Assembly: GCA_034769895.1 (NCBI GenBank)
Contig: CM068367.1
Location: 1,313,441,046 to 1,313,505,045 of the forward strand
DNA from: Magicicada septendecula
Taxonomy: Eukaryota; Arthropoda; Insecta; Hemiptera; Cicadidae
DNA: 64,000 nucleotides
Direction of reading: 5' to 3'
Below are positions 1 to 9,903 of the stretch, piece after piece (position 1 is the first letter of the stretch; every line of letters begins with the position of its first letter). The translations under genes were made by a program, and so were the position numbers. The notes under the pieces are model-generated. The model made no database searches. It saw only the letters and a list, made by a program, of their open reading frames with translations, and was not told the DNA's origin.

Positions 1-2813
1 ATGAACATTCAAAATATCTTCAATTTCTAATAGAGCTGTGTTAAAGGATACTTCTTCATTGTAATCTCTCAAAAAATCTTCACTAAGGTATACTTTAAAT
101 TCATTCCATAACGCCAATGCATTGGCTGGCACATTTAATGCACAAATGTAACCAAATAAATTTGGCATTTGTTTTGGTGAATGTAATTCTTTTGCTTCAT
201 TTAAACATTCACGCCATTCATTATCATTTGAAGCAATGCCGCGAGCATGGCTTGCTTCAACAAAAGAAGTGTGTATAATTCCATTGTATGTTCTAACATC
301 CTCAAATGATTTTGGACCACAGACATGTAATAAAAGCAATCGTAAATGGAAAAGTTCGATGTCTTTTGGTGATACTACATATATGCGTGTAATGATTTTA
401 TCACCTCCACGCCTTCTCTTCTTCCATTTTTTTCGGGAATCTTCCCACACATAATGCAAAGGAATTTCAATATACTTATATTCATGCGCTGATGGATCTG
501 ATCGATTCAATTCAAAAAATGCTAATAATTTTGTTTGTCTTGCATTTTCAATTGCTTGACGTTCTTGCCCTTCTCGAAAGTAAACATTCTGTCTACGCGG
601 TAAATGAATGTCAAGTCTAACAATGACATGTGATTGAAAATGCATTGGTAATTCATAGATACGCCATACAGCTTCAGTTGATCCGACATAACGGCCATTT
701 AAAAAATTTTTAACTTCATCAATTTGTATTTCTTGACCTGGTTCATTTCTCTCTGAACCTAATTCAACAGATGCACTGTCATAGCCTTTATACACGTATT
801 TATAAATGTATTTAACACTTTTAACTGTAGTGCGTACTTCAACATTTATATGGCAATTAAATTTGGCAAGTAAATACGGATTGTACACGAATTCACATGT
901 AAATTCATTAAATCGTTTTGGATAATCTTTTGTGCATTTTCCATCTCTCATACATACAGAATTTGGATTAAGTACACCGCATGGACCATGCATCATGTGT
1001 TTTACAACATATTCATGTAATGTAGGATGTGTTTGAATGTTAGGAATCTCCGCAGATACAACTTTATCAATATCGGTAGCGTTAACAATTTTATCTTGCT
1101 CATTTAAAGAGAGTAAAATGTGAGCATGAGGCAATCCTCTCTTTTGAAACTCAATTGTATAAATGAGTGCTTCAACTTTACTGAAGATTTTTTTTAGTGT
1201 AAGGCCCTCAATTAATGCTTTCAGTTTGGACTTGAATACACGCACAACAATATCAGGTCGAAAATTAGCTGACTCACCTACACCAATATTGCTAACTATT
1301 TCAGGCCAACTTGGATTGCAAGTCATTGTAATAAACAAAGAAGGCTTTCCAAAATGTTGTACAATTGACATTGCACCTAAATAATTCTGATACATATTTC
1401 TTAGAGATCCATTGAATGAAGATGGTAAAATTACTTTATGGCCAACATTATTGGCATTGGGGTTCAATTCTAAATAATCTGTTAAATTGTTGTAAACTTC
1501 AGACCTAAGACTTGTTTGATTTTGTCGAATGAAATGTAACCTTGTGCCCTCTATTCTCACATACATATCAACTATCCACTGCAGAAATAATTTTTGTGAA
1601 TGGTGCAACATGCTAAAATCTTCTCTAACTGCAAGTCGATAGGCTGCATACTGAAGCATGGTTAATTTATTTCTGGGAGCTCTTGAATTAGATGTAGTTG
1701 GTACATTATGAGAAATATTGATATGCCACCCAGTATCACCATTTGGAAAAAGTAATGGATACGCTAAAGGGTCCAATGATGAATCCAAAACAGAGACATT
1801 TTTAATGGTACCATTAACTTTTGAAAATGAAACCATATTTCGTTCAAAGGGTGGCTCACCATCAACTGTACTAAATATTACTGCTACATCAGTTTGAACT
1901 GCATCATTATAACGGCGTAGATCTAAATCACGATTTAGTTTAATGAGCATACAAATTTCTTTATTTTGATTTTCAACTCTCTAACAATGATCTTTCATTG
2001 CAATGAATGACCGAACGAAAGGATTAATGCTTTCCAATTCAAGAGAGATTTCGCGCATTATATTGTTATTGCATGTTTGATTATAGTGTTCAAGTAATTT
2101 ATAATTGACAGCAGTGTTAACATCATAAAAATATAATTGCGCATAACATGGTGAGCGACCATATCCAGCAGTCATTGGACCTGATCTGTGATAACAAAAT
2201 ATCATGTATTTTAAAATGATAAACTCCACGCGCAACTGTATCCGAAATTTTAGCTTCTGAGCTAACCATAGCAAATGATGAATTGTATTTACGAATGTTT
2301 TCAAAATAATTTTTTACTTTCTTTTATTGAAGGTTCATTTGAAGTAAGTCCATCATACAATGATTTAAAGTATTCATTTTGACTTAAGGCCGGTAATATT
2401 GCTTTACCCTTATGACAACATGAAGTGAATGCAGTCCTTTCACCTAAAGTGACCTCAGATTCAAAATGTTTTGCATTGCAAAACCTGCATTGTAAATGCA
2501 TTAATCCACAATCAAAAGTATTAAAATTTCTTGGAATGACATTCAGTGCGCATTTAAATGTATCCCTCAAAATAATTTCATCATTTTGTATACTATTTAC
2601 ACTATTTAAATTTGCATTTAGTCTATTATCATTTTGACTTTCATGCGAATATTAATTCCTTCTTCTTTGTCTCTCACTCCGACCCGTCAATGTTATACTA
2701 TTTACACTATTTAAATTTGCATTTGGTCTATTATCATTTTGACTTTCACGTGAATATATATTCCTTCTTCTTTGTATCTCACTCCGACCCGTCAATGTTC
2801 TATGTCAAGGCAT
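1..2813 (-). pseudogene. Helitron Rep/helicase gene, decayed, truncated by window edge
   Basis: Rolling-circle replication initiator of a Helitron transposon. Reading down the minus strand, the start region (ATG at 2813-2811) gives an Arg-rich N-terminus, then a Cys-rich segment with CRFCNAKHF and FTSCCHKGK (about 2500-2400), the Helitron-like N domain (QLYFYDVN), the HUH nuclease motif RGLPHAHILL near 1145-1115 and the tyrosine motif KYIYKYVYKG near 813-784. From 1980 to base 1 the frame is open and runs toward the helicase domain, which lies outside the window. Damage seen: a stop at the third codon (TGA), a stop in the second copy of an internal repeat, two frameshifts (near 2315 and about 2200) and an in-frame TAG at 1983-1981. 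Family assignment is firm; the copy cannot make full-length Rep. Confidence 0.9.
2589..2798 (-). repeat. 105-bp tandem duplication inside Helitron N-terminus
   Basis: Two adjacent copies of a 105-bp unit (2589-2693 and about 2694-2798), an exact multiple of three, so 35 codons of the Helitron N-terminal region are repeated in frame. The copies differ by a few substitutions. The copy further along the reading frame (2589-2693) carries a TAA stop after its Arg-rich run. Confidence 0.85.
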
Positions 2814-3606
2814 AATGGAAGTAGGTGCGAATATCTGAATGTAAAAAAAACACGTGTAATGAAATTACTGAAACTAAGATTAGACAGGGTTTAATTTAAA
2901 AATAATAAAATGTACTCACTTTTTTGAAACCACCAATAATAATTAGGCGAGAGTAAGTCAATTCAAATTGCTGCTACAAAATTTTCCTTTTGCAACAGGT
3001 GTATATTTAGCAAGCTGTATTTCACTTTCAACTGCACATTAATATATAAAACACAGATATCTAATATACAAAATATAAAATAAATGCTTTTTTGCCTTGA
3101 CATACACTCCACAGACTATTGAAAAAGGAACATTTGAAATCACACAAAATTCACAGCTCATTCAGTCAATCTGTCAGTAATTATTTGTTGGCAACATTTT
3201 AAAATTCTTTGGCGACAATCTCTACTCTGTGCGACTGTTTGACCACATACTATTATGTGTTTGACATTGGCAGTATGAACGTAAACAAACGACAGACTAT
3301 TATGTGTTTGACATTGGCAGTATGAACGTACACTAAAATGAAAAAATTATAATTTTATTGCCTGGCAACAAAATTATTTTATTTTTAACAATTACCATTG
3401 TTTGAAAAAGTTTAAATGAATTTTCAAGTGCAAATGAATGTTTTATTTTATTTTATTTAATGTATTTGTAACACATATTATATATAAATTGTAGCTTTCT
3501 GCACTCCTCCATATAAACTTTAACTATGCCAAATCTCACACTCTTCCGTGTGCGCAATATGCTTAAAAAGGGGTACAAAGTTTTCTCTTCACGTATTAAT
3601 ATATAG
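2814..3606. other. Non-coding AT-rich spacer between Helitron gene and Gypsy element
   Basis: No gene seen. Probably includes the Helitron 5' untranslated end. Contains a direct duplication with a 47-bp period: the segment starting TATTATGTGTTTGACATTGG occurs at about 3251 and again at about 3298. Confidence 0.6.
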
Positions 3607-4216
3607 ATACTTGTTTTAACAGTTTTAATTTATTCATACTGTTAAACTATTGTCTGTATGATAAACCATTTTTACTTGCTGTTAATAATAACAAAACACT
3701 TTTTATAAAAACTAAATAGTACACTGTGTATCTGTTATTTGTGTCACTATTATTATGCCACTTTTCAGTGTTTATTACCACCTTTATCACTGTAAGGGGT
3801 TGTGCCCCGTATTCTCTCTTTGATTATATACAAATTTGTTTAATACAATGTTTATAATAGAGTTAATAAAAATAAATACAATTTATATCATTTAATACAA
3901 TTTTATTTTATGAAATTGTACTCTTTATCGGGTTTGGTTGGTTTACTCATGGCAAGTTATTTAGGCCTACTAGGTTTCTTTATTTAAATTTAGTTTGTTT
4001 ACTGCCCTATTCTACTGGGTAATTTCTAGCTGGGTCTTGATGATATTAAATAAGTAAAAGGTTGTTGTTGTTTAGTTATATTTGGTTACTTACTGATTTC
4101 TCAAAACTTGGTATTTTCTTTTAATTGGCTATTGATTAGGATTTCTTGTTCCCTCTCTGGCTAGGGTTTCATTATTATAATTATAATTCCTTTTACAACA
4201 TTTTGTTTTGTTACAA
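3607..4216 (-). repeat. 3' LTR of Gypsy element, apparently truncated
   Basis: Matches 11551-12160 at about 99 percent. Begins on the minus strand with TTGTAACAAAAC just after the polypurine tract. Homology to the other LTR stops abruptly at 3607, although the 5' LTR appears to continue for another 1.65 kb. Confidence 0.85.
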
Positions 4217-4277
4217 ATTACCTCCCTTCAGAAGTAATTATTTCTGAACACTTCATTAGGTGTGAGGACATAATTAC

Positions 4278-7145
4278 TTATGTAACATGTTCTTCTTCTT
4301 CCTCGTGATATTTCTTCATGGATTGTTGATTATAATTGCCCTTGATCTTCCTTGAATTGGGGTCGGTTAATTCGTACGTGTTGTTGTTGTGGTTTTTTGT
4401 TATGGTGTAGGGTCCAACGTATAGTAACAATAACTTCTTTGATATCCCTTCTAGAGTGCTAGGCAATTCCCTGTTCTTTAACAACACCTTCTCTCCTACT
4501 TCATATTTAATTATTTTACCCTTGATTTTCTGGTATTTGTTTCTACGTTTTTCCAGACTTTCCATCACCTGATTATAAAATTTTAATTTATTAAATTGGT
4601 ACTGTGGAGACTTAGGAAATTTAATTAATTCTTGTATCTCTCTGGGTGGTTGTTTTTTATACATGGCAGTGTATGGAGTGCAATTTATGGATGGATGATA
4701 AGCCAAGTTTAAAAAATCTTCTGTGGCTGATAAGTAATCGGGCCACTTCCTTTGTTGTTGATGACAATAGGTTCTTAAGATTCTACCAACTTCTCTCAGT
4801 ATTCTTTCTGATGGATTGCTACTGGGGTGGTATACGGAGGTCTTGTAACTTTTGATATTCAGTTCTAACAATGTGTTCTTCCATTTTCTGCCTCGAAATT
4901 GTGTACCATGGTCTGTAACTATTGAGACAGGTATTCCTATTTCTGGGATGTATTGAGTAGTTATTACTTCAAGAATTTTCTGCGTAGTTGCTCGACTGAT
5001 TGGATACAATTTGGTGAATTTGGTGAAGTGGTCCATAATGATTATAATGTATTTATACCGGCTTCTACCTTCACTCCTAGGAAATGGTCCACATATGTCA
5101 ATGAATAATTTTTCCAGTTTTTGTTCTGATGATATAGTTATCATTATACCTTCCTTTTGTTCATTATTAATTTTGACCAATTGACAGATATGACAGGGTT
5201 TTATATAATTTTTTACTTTTCTGTGTATGTTCTTGATGTAACAATTCTCCTCCAATGCTTTCACTACCTTTACTGCACCCATATGTCCGTATCTTGTGTG
5301 ATATTCCAACACTAGTTCTTTCTCCATGATTCTGGGAATGATTACCTTCCAGTCTTCTTGGTTCAATGTATTTTTTATAAATAAAATTCCTTCTTGTTCA
5401 CAATAGAATTGGTTTATTGGAGAGTTTTGGTTCTCCAAACGTTCTTTGATTTTTATTAATTTTGGGTCTAATAATTGGTTGGCTCTGATATTTTGTAATA
5501 ATGCCTCCAAATCGTATCTACTTTTGAGAATGTTGTACACCTTGATAATCCTTTCCTTCTCACCCTCAAATGTCTGGGTGTCCAGGTTTATTCGTGATAA
5601 CACGTCTGCTATCACGTTTTGACTCCCTGGAATATATTCCCATTTGATATTATACTCCTGCAAGGCGAGTATCCACCTTGTAAGCCTTCTGTGACTCAGC
5701 TTACAACTTCTCAAAAATGAGATGGACTTATGATCTGTTCTGACAGTTACAGGATATCCTAAAATGTACGTTTGGAATTTACTACAAGCAAAGACTATGC
5801 TTAATAGTTCCTTTTCAGTAACATTATATCTTCTCTCACAGTGGTTTAATACACGACTGGCGAAACTGATGACTAAATGGTTTCCTTCTTTGTCTTCTTG
5901 GTACAATACCGTCCCAAGACTGACATCACTTGCGTCACAGTTCAAAAAGAATGGGTGATCAAAATTTGGATGATGAAGGATTACTGTCTCTAAGAATTTA
6001 TCCTTTATCTGTTGTAGTATAGCATCTTGTTCATGTCCCCATATCCATTTGGTTTTGGAAGACAGCTGTTCCTGAAATTTAGATGTTAATGCAGAATAAT
6101 TGCGTTGGAACTTCCGGTAGTAATTACACAGTCCTAAGAAGGATTGGAGTTGCCTCTTATTCTTTGGTTGTGGGAACTTCTGGATTGCAGTAACCTTTTC
6201 TTGTGATGGGGAAATACCTTGTTCAGTCAAATTGAAACCTAAGAATTGAACCTCCTTCGCTATTAATTTGGATTTTTCGAGTTTTAGTGTTATGTTGTTC
6301 TCTGCTAACTTACTCAATACATATTCCACCCTGTGACAATGTTCCTCCCAGTTGGATGAGGTAATCAACAGGTCGTCTACATAAACTGTGGTGAATTGGA
6401 GCGCTTCCTGACCCAATACCTGGTCCATACATCGTACAAAAATTGCTACCGAGTTGACTAATCCAAAGGGCAATCTCTTAAACTGGTAGTTTCTACCCTC
6501 GAAAATAAAAGCCATATATTGTCGACTCATCGGGTGCAACTCCACCTGCCAGTACCCACAAACTGTGTCCCAGGTACTGATGAATTTTGTACCGTGAAAT
6601 TTTTTTAGAATTTCTTCTATTTCTCCAGGTGACATGTGATCATTTACTATCTGTTTATTTATTTCTCGGGCATCTAAGCAAAGTCGAACCTGCCCGCTCT
6701 TCTTCTGATTTGCTACTACTGGGCTAGTATATGGTGATTGGCTATGCTCAATTATATCATTTAACAACATTTTATTAATTTCAGCCCTAACCGCCTCCTT
6801 CAATGAATATGGTATAGGATAGGATTTTCTGTGGAATTCTGCTGGTTCCTTAAATTGTATTCTACACTGATAGTTTTTTACTTTTCCTGGTTTTTCTGAA
6901 AATACATGTTTATACTTCTTATATATCATAATGAGATCTTCTACTTGTTTTGCTGTCAAATTATTTGTGCCTTGGTGTCTAAACTCTCTTATCTCCTGTA
7001 ATTTACTGTTCCACAGGTCTTCATTTGTCATATTATAGATTATTTTTCTGCATTGGGTGTCATTCTTTAAAAAATTTAATTCCCTAACTTGGTGATGGTA
7101 CGGTTCAGAGGGGCACCATCGCTTCCTATTAACTCTGCCGTCCAC
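4278..7145 (-). CDS. pol: Gypsy pol: reverse transcriptase, RNase H, integrase
   Basis: An open frame of 955 codons. Domains in order: RT (about residues 80-290) with LCLDAREINK, LPFGLVNS and the catalytic YVDD; RNase H (about 395-520) with FFLNCDASD and VRTDHKSISF; the zinc-binding HHCC region of integrase (H-x-RYGHMG ... CHICQ); and the DDE core with FIDICGPF, VTDHGTQF and a Glu in NPSERILREVG. It copies the RNA genome, removes the template strand and joins the cDNA to the chromosome. No stop in 2.9 kb, in contrast to the broken gag. The first ~20 codons are out of register with the protease frame upstream, so a frameshift near 7090-7145 separates PR from RT. Start chosen only as the first usable codon; the native product would be a Pol polyprotein. 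Confidence 0.9.
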   Translation of the reverse strand: MDGRVNRKRWCPSEPYHHQVRELNFLKNDTQCRKIIYNMTNEDLWNSKLQEIREFRHQGTNNLTAKQVEDLIMIYKKYKHVFSEKPGKVKNYQCRIQFKEPAEFHRKSYPIPYSLKEAVRAEINKMLLNDIIEHSQSPYTSPVVANQKKSGQVRLCLDAREINKQIVNDHMSPGEIEEILKKFHGTKFISTWDTVCGYWQVELHPMSRQYMAFIFEGRNYQFKRLPFGLVNSVAIFVRCMDQVLGQEALQFTTVYVDDLLITSSNWEEHCHRVEYVLSKLAENNITLKLEKSKLIAKEVQFLGFNLTEQGISPSQEKVTAIQKFPQPKNKRQLQSFLGLCNYYRKFQRNYSALTSKFQEQLSSKTKWIWGHEQDAILQQIKDKFLETVILHHPNFDHPFFLNCDASDVSLGTVLYQEDKEGNHLVISFASRVLNHCERRYNVTEKELLSIVFACSKFQTYILGYPVTVRTDHKSISFLRSCKLSHRRLTRWILALQEYNIKWEYIPGSQNVIADVLSRINLDTQTFEGEKERIIKVYNILKSRYDLEALLQNIRANQLLDPKLIKIKERLENQNSPINQFYCEQEGILFIKNTLNQEDWKVIIPRIMEKELVLEYHTRYGHMGAVKVVKALEENCYIKNIHRKVKNYIKPCHICQLVKINNEQKEGIMITISSEQKLEKLFIDICGPFPRSEGRSRYKYIIIIMDHFTKFTKLYPISRATTQKILEVITTQYIPEIGIPVSIVTDHGTQFRGRKWKNTLLELNIKSYKTSVYHPSSNPSERILREVGRILRTYCHQQQRKWPDYLSATEDFLNLAYHPSINCTPYTAMYKKQPPREIQELIKFPKSPQYQFNKLKFYNQVMESLEKRRNKYQKIKGKIIKYEVGEKVLLKNRELPSTLEGISKKLLLLYVGPYTITKNHNNNTYELTDPNSRKIKGNYNQQSMKKYHEEEEEHVT

Positions 7146-7219
7146 ATAGCACCTTCTGAGTTCAAGGACACCTTCTCCTTGCTCAGATCAATAATGGCTG
7201 AATATTTCCTCAGCATATC

Positions 7220-7462
7220 TCATCCGATTAATATTTCAAATGGTAGGCCGATTGCGACCAGACATATAATATTAACAGTAACACCCTTGCTTTCTAGTTC
7301 CAATGACACTTGTTTTCGCACTGTTTTATTTTGACGCCCAGTGGCACCTATTAAAATAACATTATTGACAGGTAAGGTAGGTATTATATTTTTACTTTGT
7401 TTCTGTATTCTCTCCAGTTCAGCGTCGTTAATAAGTGATACATTTGCACCAGTATCTATCAT
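7220..7462 (-). pseudogene. Gypsy aspartic protease segment
   Basis: An 80-codon frame with the retropepsin active-site motif IDTGANVS at its start and the usual hydrophobic ILIG near its end. The homologous frame extends further on both sides but is cut by an in-frame TGA upstream (about 7472) and another at 7222-7220. Both are one base from TGG. Retropepsin would cleave the Gag-Pol polyprotein; here it could only be made by readthrough. Confidence 0.8.
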
Positions 7463-7674
7463 TACTCATGTAGGAATTCCTTCAATTTGAGCGGTTATGT
7501 ATAAGATTTCATGATGCTGGTTGGTTCTACTTGTCACCGTTTCCTCCAACAGTTCTTCTCGAAGATTCTTCAAATAATAGTTGTAAATAATAGTAAGATT
7601 TTGACTATCAGTCCTTAAACTTTGGTTGTTTTTGTACCCAGTATGTAGGAGCAGTAAGGGGTCGCGAGGGTTTA

Positions 7675-8694
7675 TTACTGCCTCACTCCGTTTAAATTAA
7701 TGCCATCATGATTATTTTCCAGGCATGACTGTTGATTTGCCTGGAATGGTGTGTCGGTTCCTGGTTGTTCACCTTCTCGGTTGTCTAATTGTTCACTACC
7801 CGTCGGTTCTCGGAAGTCCTCCTGGCTTCTACTTCTTACTCGGTTGTCATGGTGATTCATCCCTCTGGGATTTCCTCTTTGATCATAGCTGTTATTAAAA
7901 TTGTTCCTCCGGCGTTGTTGGTATCTCCAGTAATCCCCTTCTTCTGCACTAATATAATTTATTCGTGGTCGGTACGGACGATTATTATTATAATTACCCT
8001 GGTTGTTATGATTGGCATTAACTCCTGGATTATTTCTAAAATTATTATAATTTTGGTTGGTTCGGTAATTATTATAATTATTGTTAATTCTATTACCCGG
8101 ATTGTAATTTTGATTGGGCCTGTTGTTACTATTATTATTAATTGGATTGCGATTGAAGTTTGCTTGCTGGTTATTATTTGGGGTAACATTTTGGTTGTAA
8201 ATACGATCGTTGCCATTGAAGTTATAATTATTCCGGTTATTCATATTATTATTGTGATTATTATTCATTCCATGGTTATTATTTCTTGAACCGCACTGAT
8301 CAGTTCGTTGTCTGCTTCTTTTGTAGTAACCCTCGTGCTCATAATTTTCTAACAAGTCAGCCATTGCGTGGACCGTTTTAATCTGGCTTCCCAGGCGTGC
8401 TCTGGCAATTCCTGCGTCATAATGGTATGCCATTTTAGTTACTAGGGATTCTTCCGGTATTCTTGGCTCCAGGTGTCTAGCCAAACACACCTTTCCCCAG
8501 AAGTAAGTAGTTGGAGATGTACCTCTATTTACATCATATCTTCCCTGACAAATGTTATCCCTGATAATATTTTGTATAGCTTCGGACCAATATTTTTCTT
8601 TAAATAATTTTTTAAATTGAGCGTAGTCCATTATCTCATTCCTGGTTGCTGTCCACCAGTTGTCCGTAATCTCCCTAAAATGCTCATCTAACAT
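7675..8694 (-). pseudogene. gag: Gypsy gag, C-terminal half, Asn-rich
   Basis: 339 codons. The first ~120 residues are a retrotransposon gag-like helical domain (WWTATRNEI, FKKLFKEKYWS, PTTYFWGK). Residues about 140-270 are dominated by Asn with Gln, Tyr, Arg and Pro. I see no CCHC zinc knuckle, the usual nucleocapsid of Gypsy Gag; the Arg/Asn-rich region may replace it. The frame is continuous with the coiled-coil gag segment at 8710-9786 except for two in-frame stops (TAG at 8712-8710 and a TGA 12 bases later), so this is the second half of one gag gene. Confidence 0.8.
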
Positions 8695-8709
8695 CTCTCA
8701 AATCGAGCT

Positions 8710-9786
8710 CTAGATAGTTATTCTATGTTTGTTAAAATGTTCCTCGATTCTGGCCAGGAATTCCATGGGGTTTCTACGATAATTTTTGAAATTAATCCCT
8801 TCCCTGGTTTCATTTGTGGAAACATGAGTGATATTATTTGGTCTGGTCCTAATTAATTCAATTTCTTCTTGATTTTGGGATACTTGACCAGTTAAATTGT
8901 TCACTGTAGTGTTAATATGGTCACACCTTTCTCCGGTTTGTTTCTGTAAATTTACTAAGTTTTCTTGTTCCTTTTGTATTCCTTCTATTTGAATATGACT
9001 ATTTTCTTGGACCTGGTCTATTCTGGTATTTACCATTACTTTGTTTTGGGTGATGGTTTCGTTAGCTTTTCTCAATCTCTCATTAGTGTCAGCTGTTTCT
9101 TGCTTCCTTTCCTCATCGATTTTGCCCATCTTCTGGTTAATTGTATCATTTACTTGTTCAATCCTCCCATTAATTCTTCTTAAATTCTCTTCATTGATTT
9201 GTCTGAATTCTTCCTTCATTTGGTTATTATTTTCGCTTATAGTTTGCCTTAAGGTTTTGTTAGTACTTTCTTTAATACTGTCAATTTTTTCATTGGTTTG
9301 TCTATTGCTTTCCTTAATGCTGTCTATTTTGTCATTCATTATTTTATTATTCTCTTCGAATTTGTCATTAATTTGCCTCAAGTTCTCATTCATTTGTCTA
9401 TTGTTTTCATCTGTATTCCTGTTAATACTGTCTCTTTTCTCGTTAATCTCTTCCTTCATACCGTCTATTTTCTCATTTGTTTGTCTGTTATCTTCCTTGA
9501 TGCTCTCAAATTTTTCGTTCGTGTGCTTGTTTTGTTCCTCCATTTGTTTTAATAAGTTTTGACTCAAAATTTCATTTTGTTTCTTTGAGTTTTCAGTGAA
9601 TTCTTCCTTCTGCTTCTTAGAGTTTTCTTTAATTAATTCCCATAGTTGTTGTAAATCCAGGCCTCCTCTAGCTTCCTCTCTTACTACCGTTTCCACATCC
9701 TCCACCGATGTTACTTCTTTCTCTTCCATCCTGACTTCTTTCTCTGCCTCCTTCGTCCGTTTCAATGATGTCGCCCTCTTACACAT
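8710..9786 (-). pseudogene. gag: Gypsy gag, N-terminal coiled-coil half
   Basis: 358 codons, starting about 120 bases inside the primer-binding site as expected for gag. After a basic/acidic leader (residues 1-50) it is one long predicted coiled coil (about 60-310) built from imprecise repeats of units such as NEKIDSIKESNRQ, rich in Glu, Lys, Asn and Gln. The C-terminal end (FLARIEEHFNKHRI) begins the gag helical domain that continues past the stop into 7675-8694. The coiled coil could drive Gag multimerisation (inference). Confidence 0.8.
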
Positions 9787-9885
9787 CTTTATTATTTCTT
9801 GGAACCTATAGCAGTCGCCAGCTAAAAATTAGGAAATTAATTTGCTTGTTTTAATTTCTTCACCTAATATTCCCTAATTTCAGCC

Positions 9886-9903
9886 TCACTAGTTGGTGCG
9901 CCA
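9886..9903 (-). other. Primer-binding site of Gypsy element
   Basis: The minus strand reads TGGCGCACCAACTAGTGA, the TGGCGC form typical of tRNA-primed Gypsy elements, about 100 bases before gag. It should directly follow the 5' LTR and so places that LTR's inner end at 9904. The primer tRNA is not identified. Confidence 0.65.

Noticed and set aside
7789-8289. A 166-codon plus-strand frame rich in Ile/Val, resembling a membrane protein
   Set aside because: It is the antisense of the Asn-rich gag (AAT/AAC read backwards as Ile/Val).
9041-9562. A plus-strand frame rich in Leu/Ser/Phe
   Set aside because: Antisense of the coiled-coil gag; hydrophobicity is a by-product of Lys/Glu/Asn codons on the other strand.
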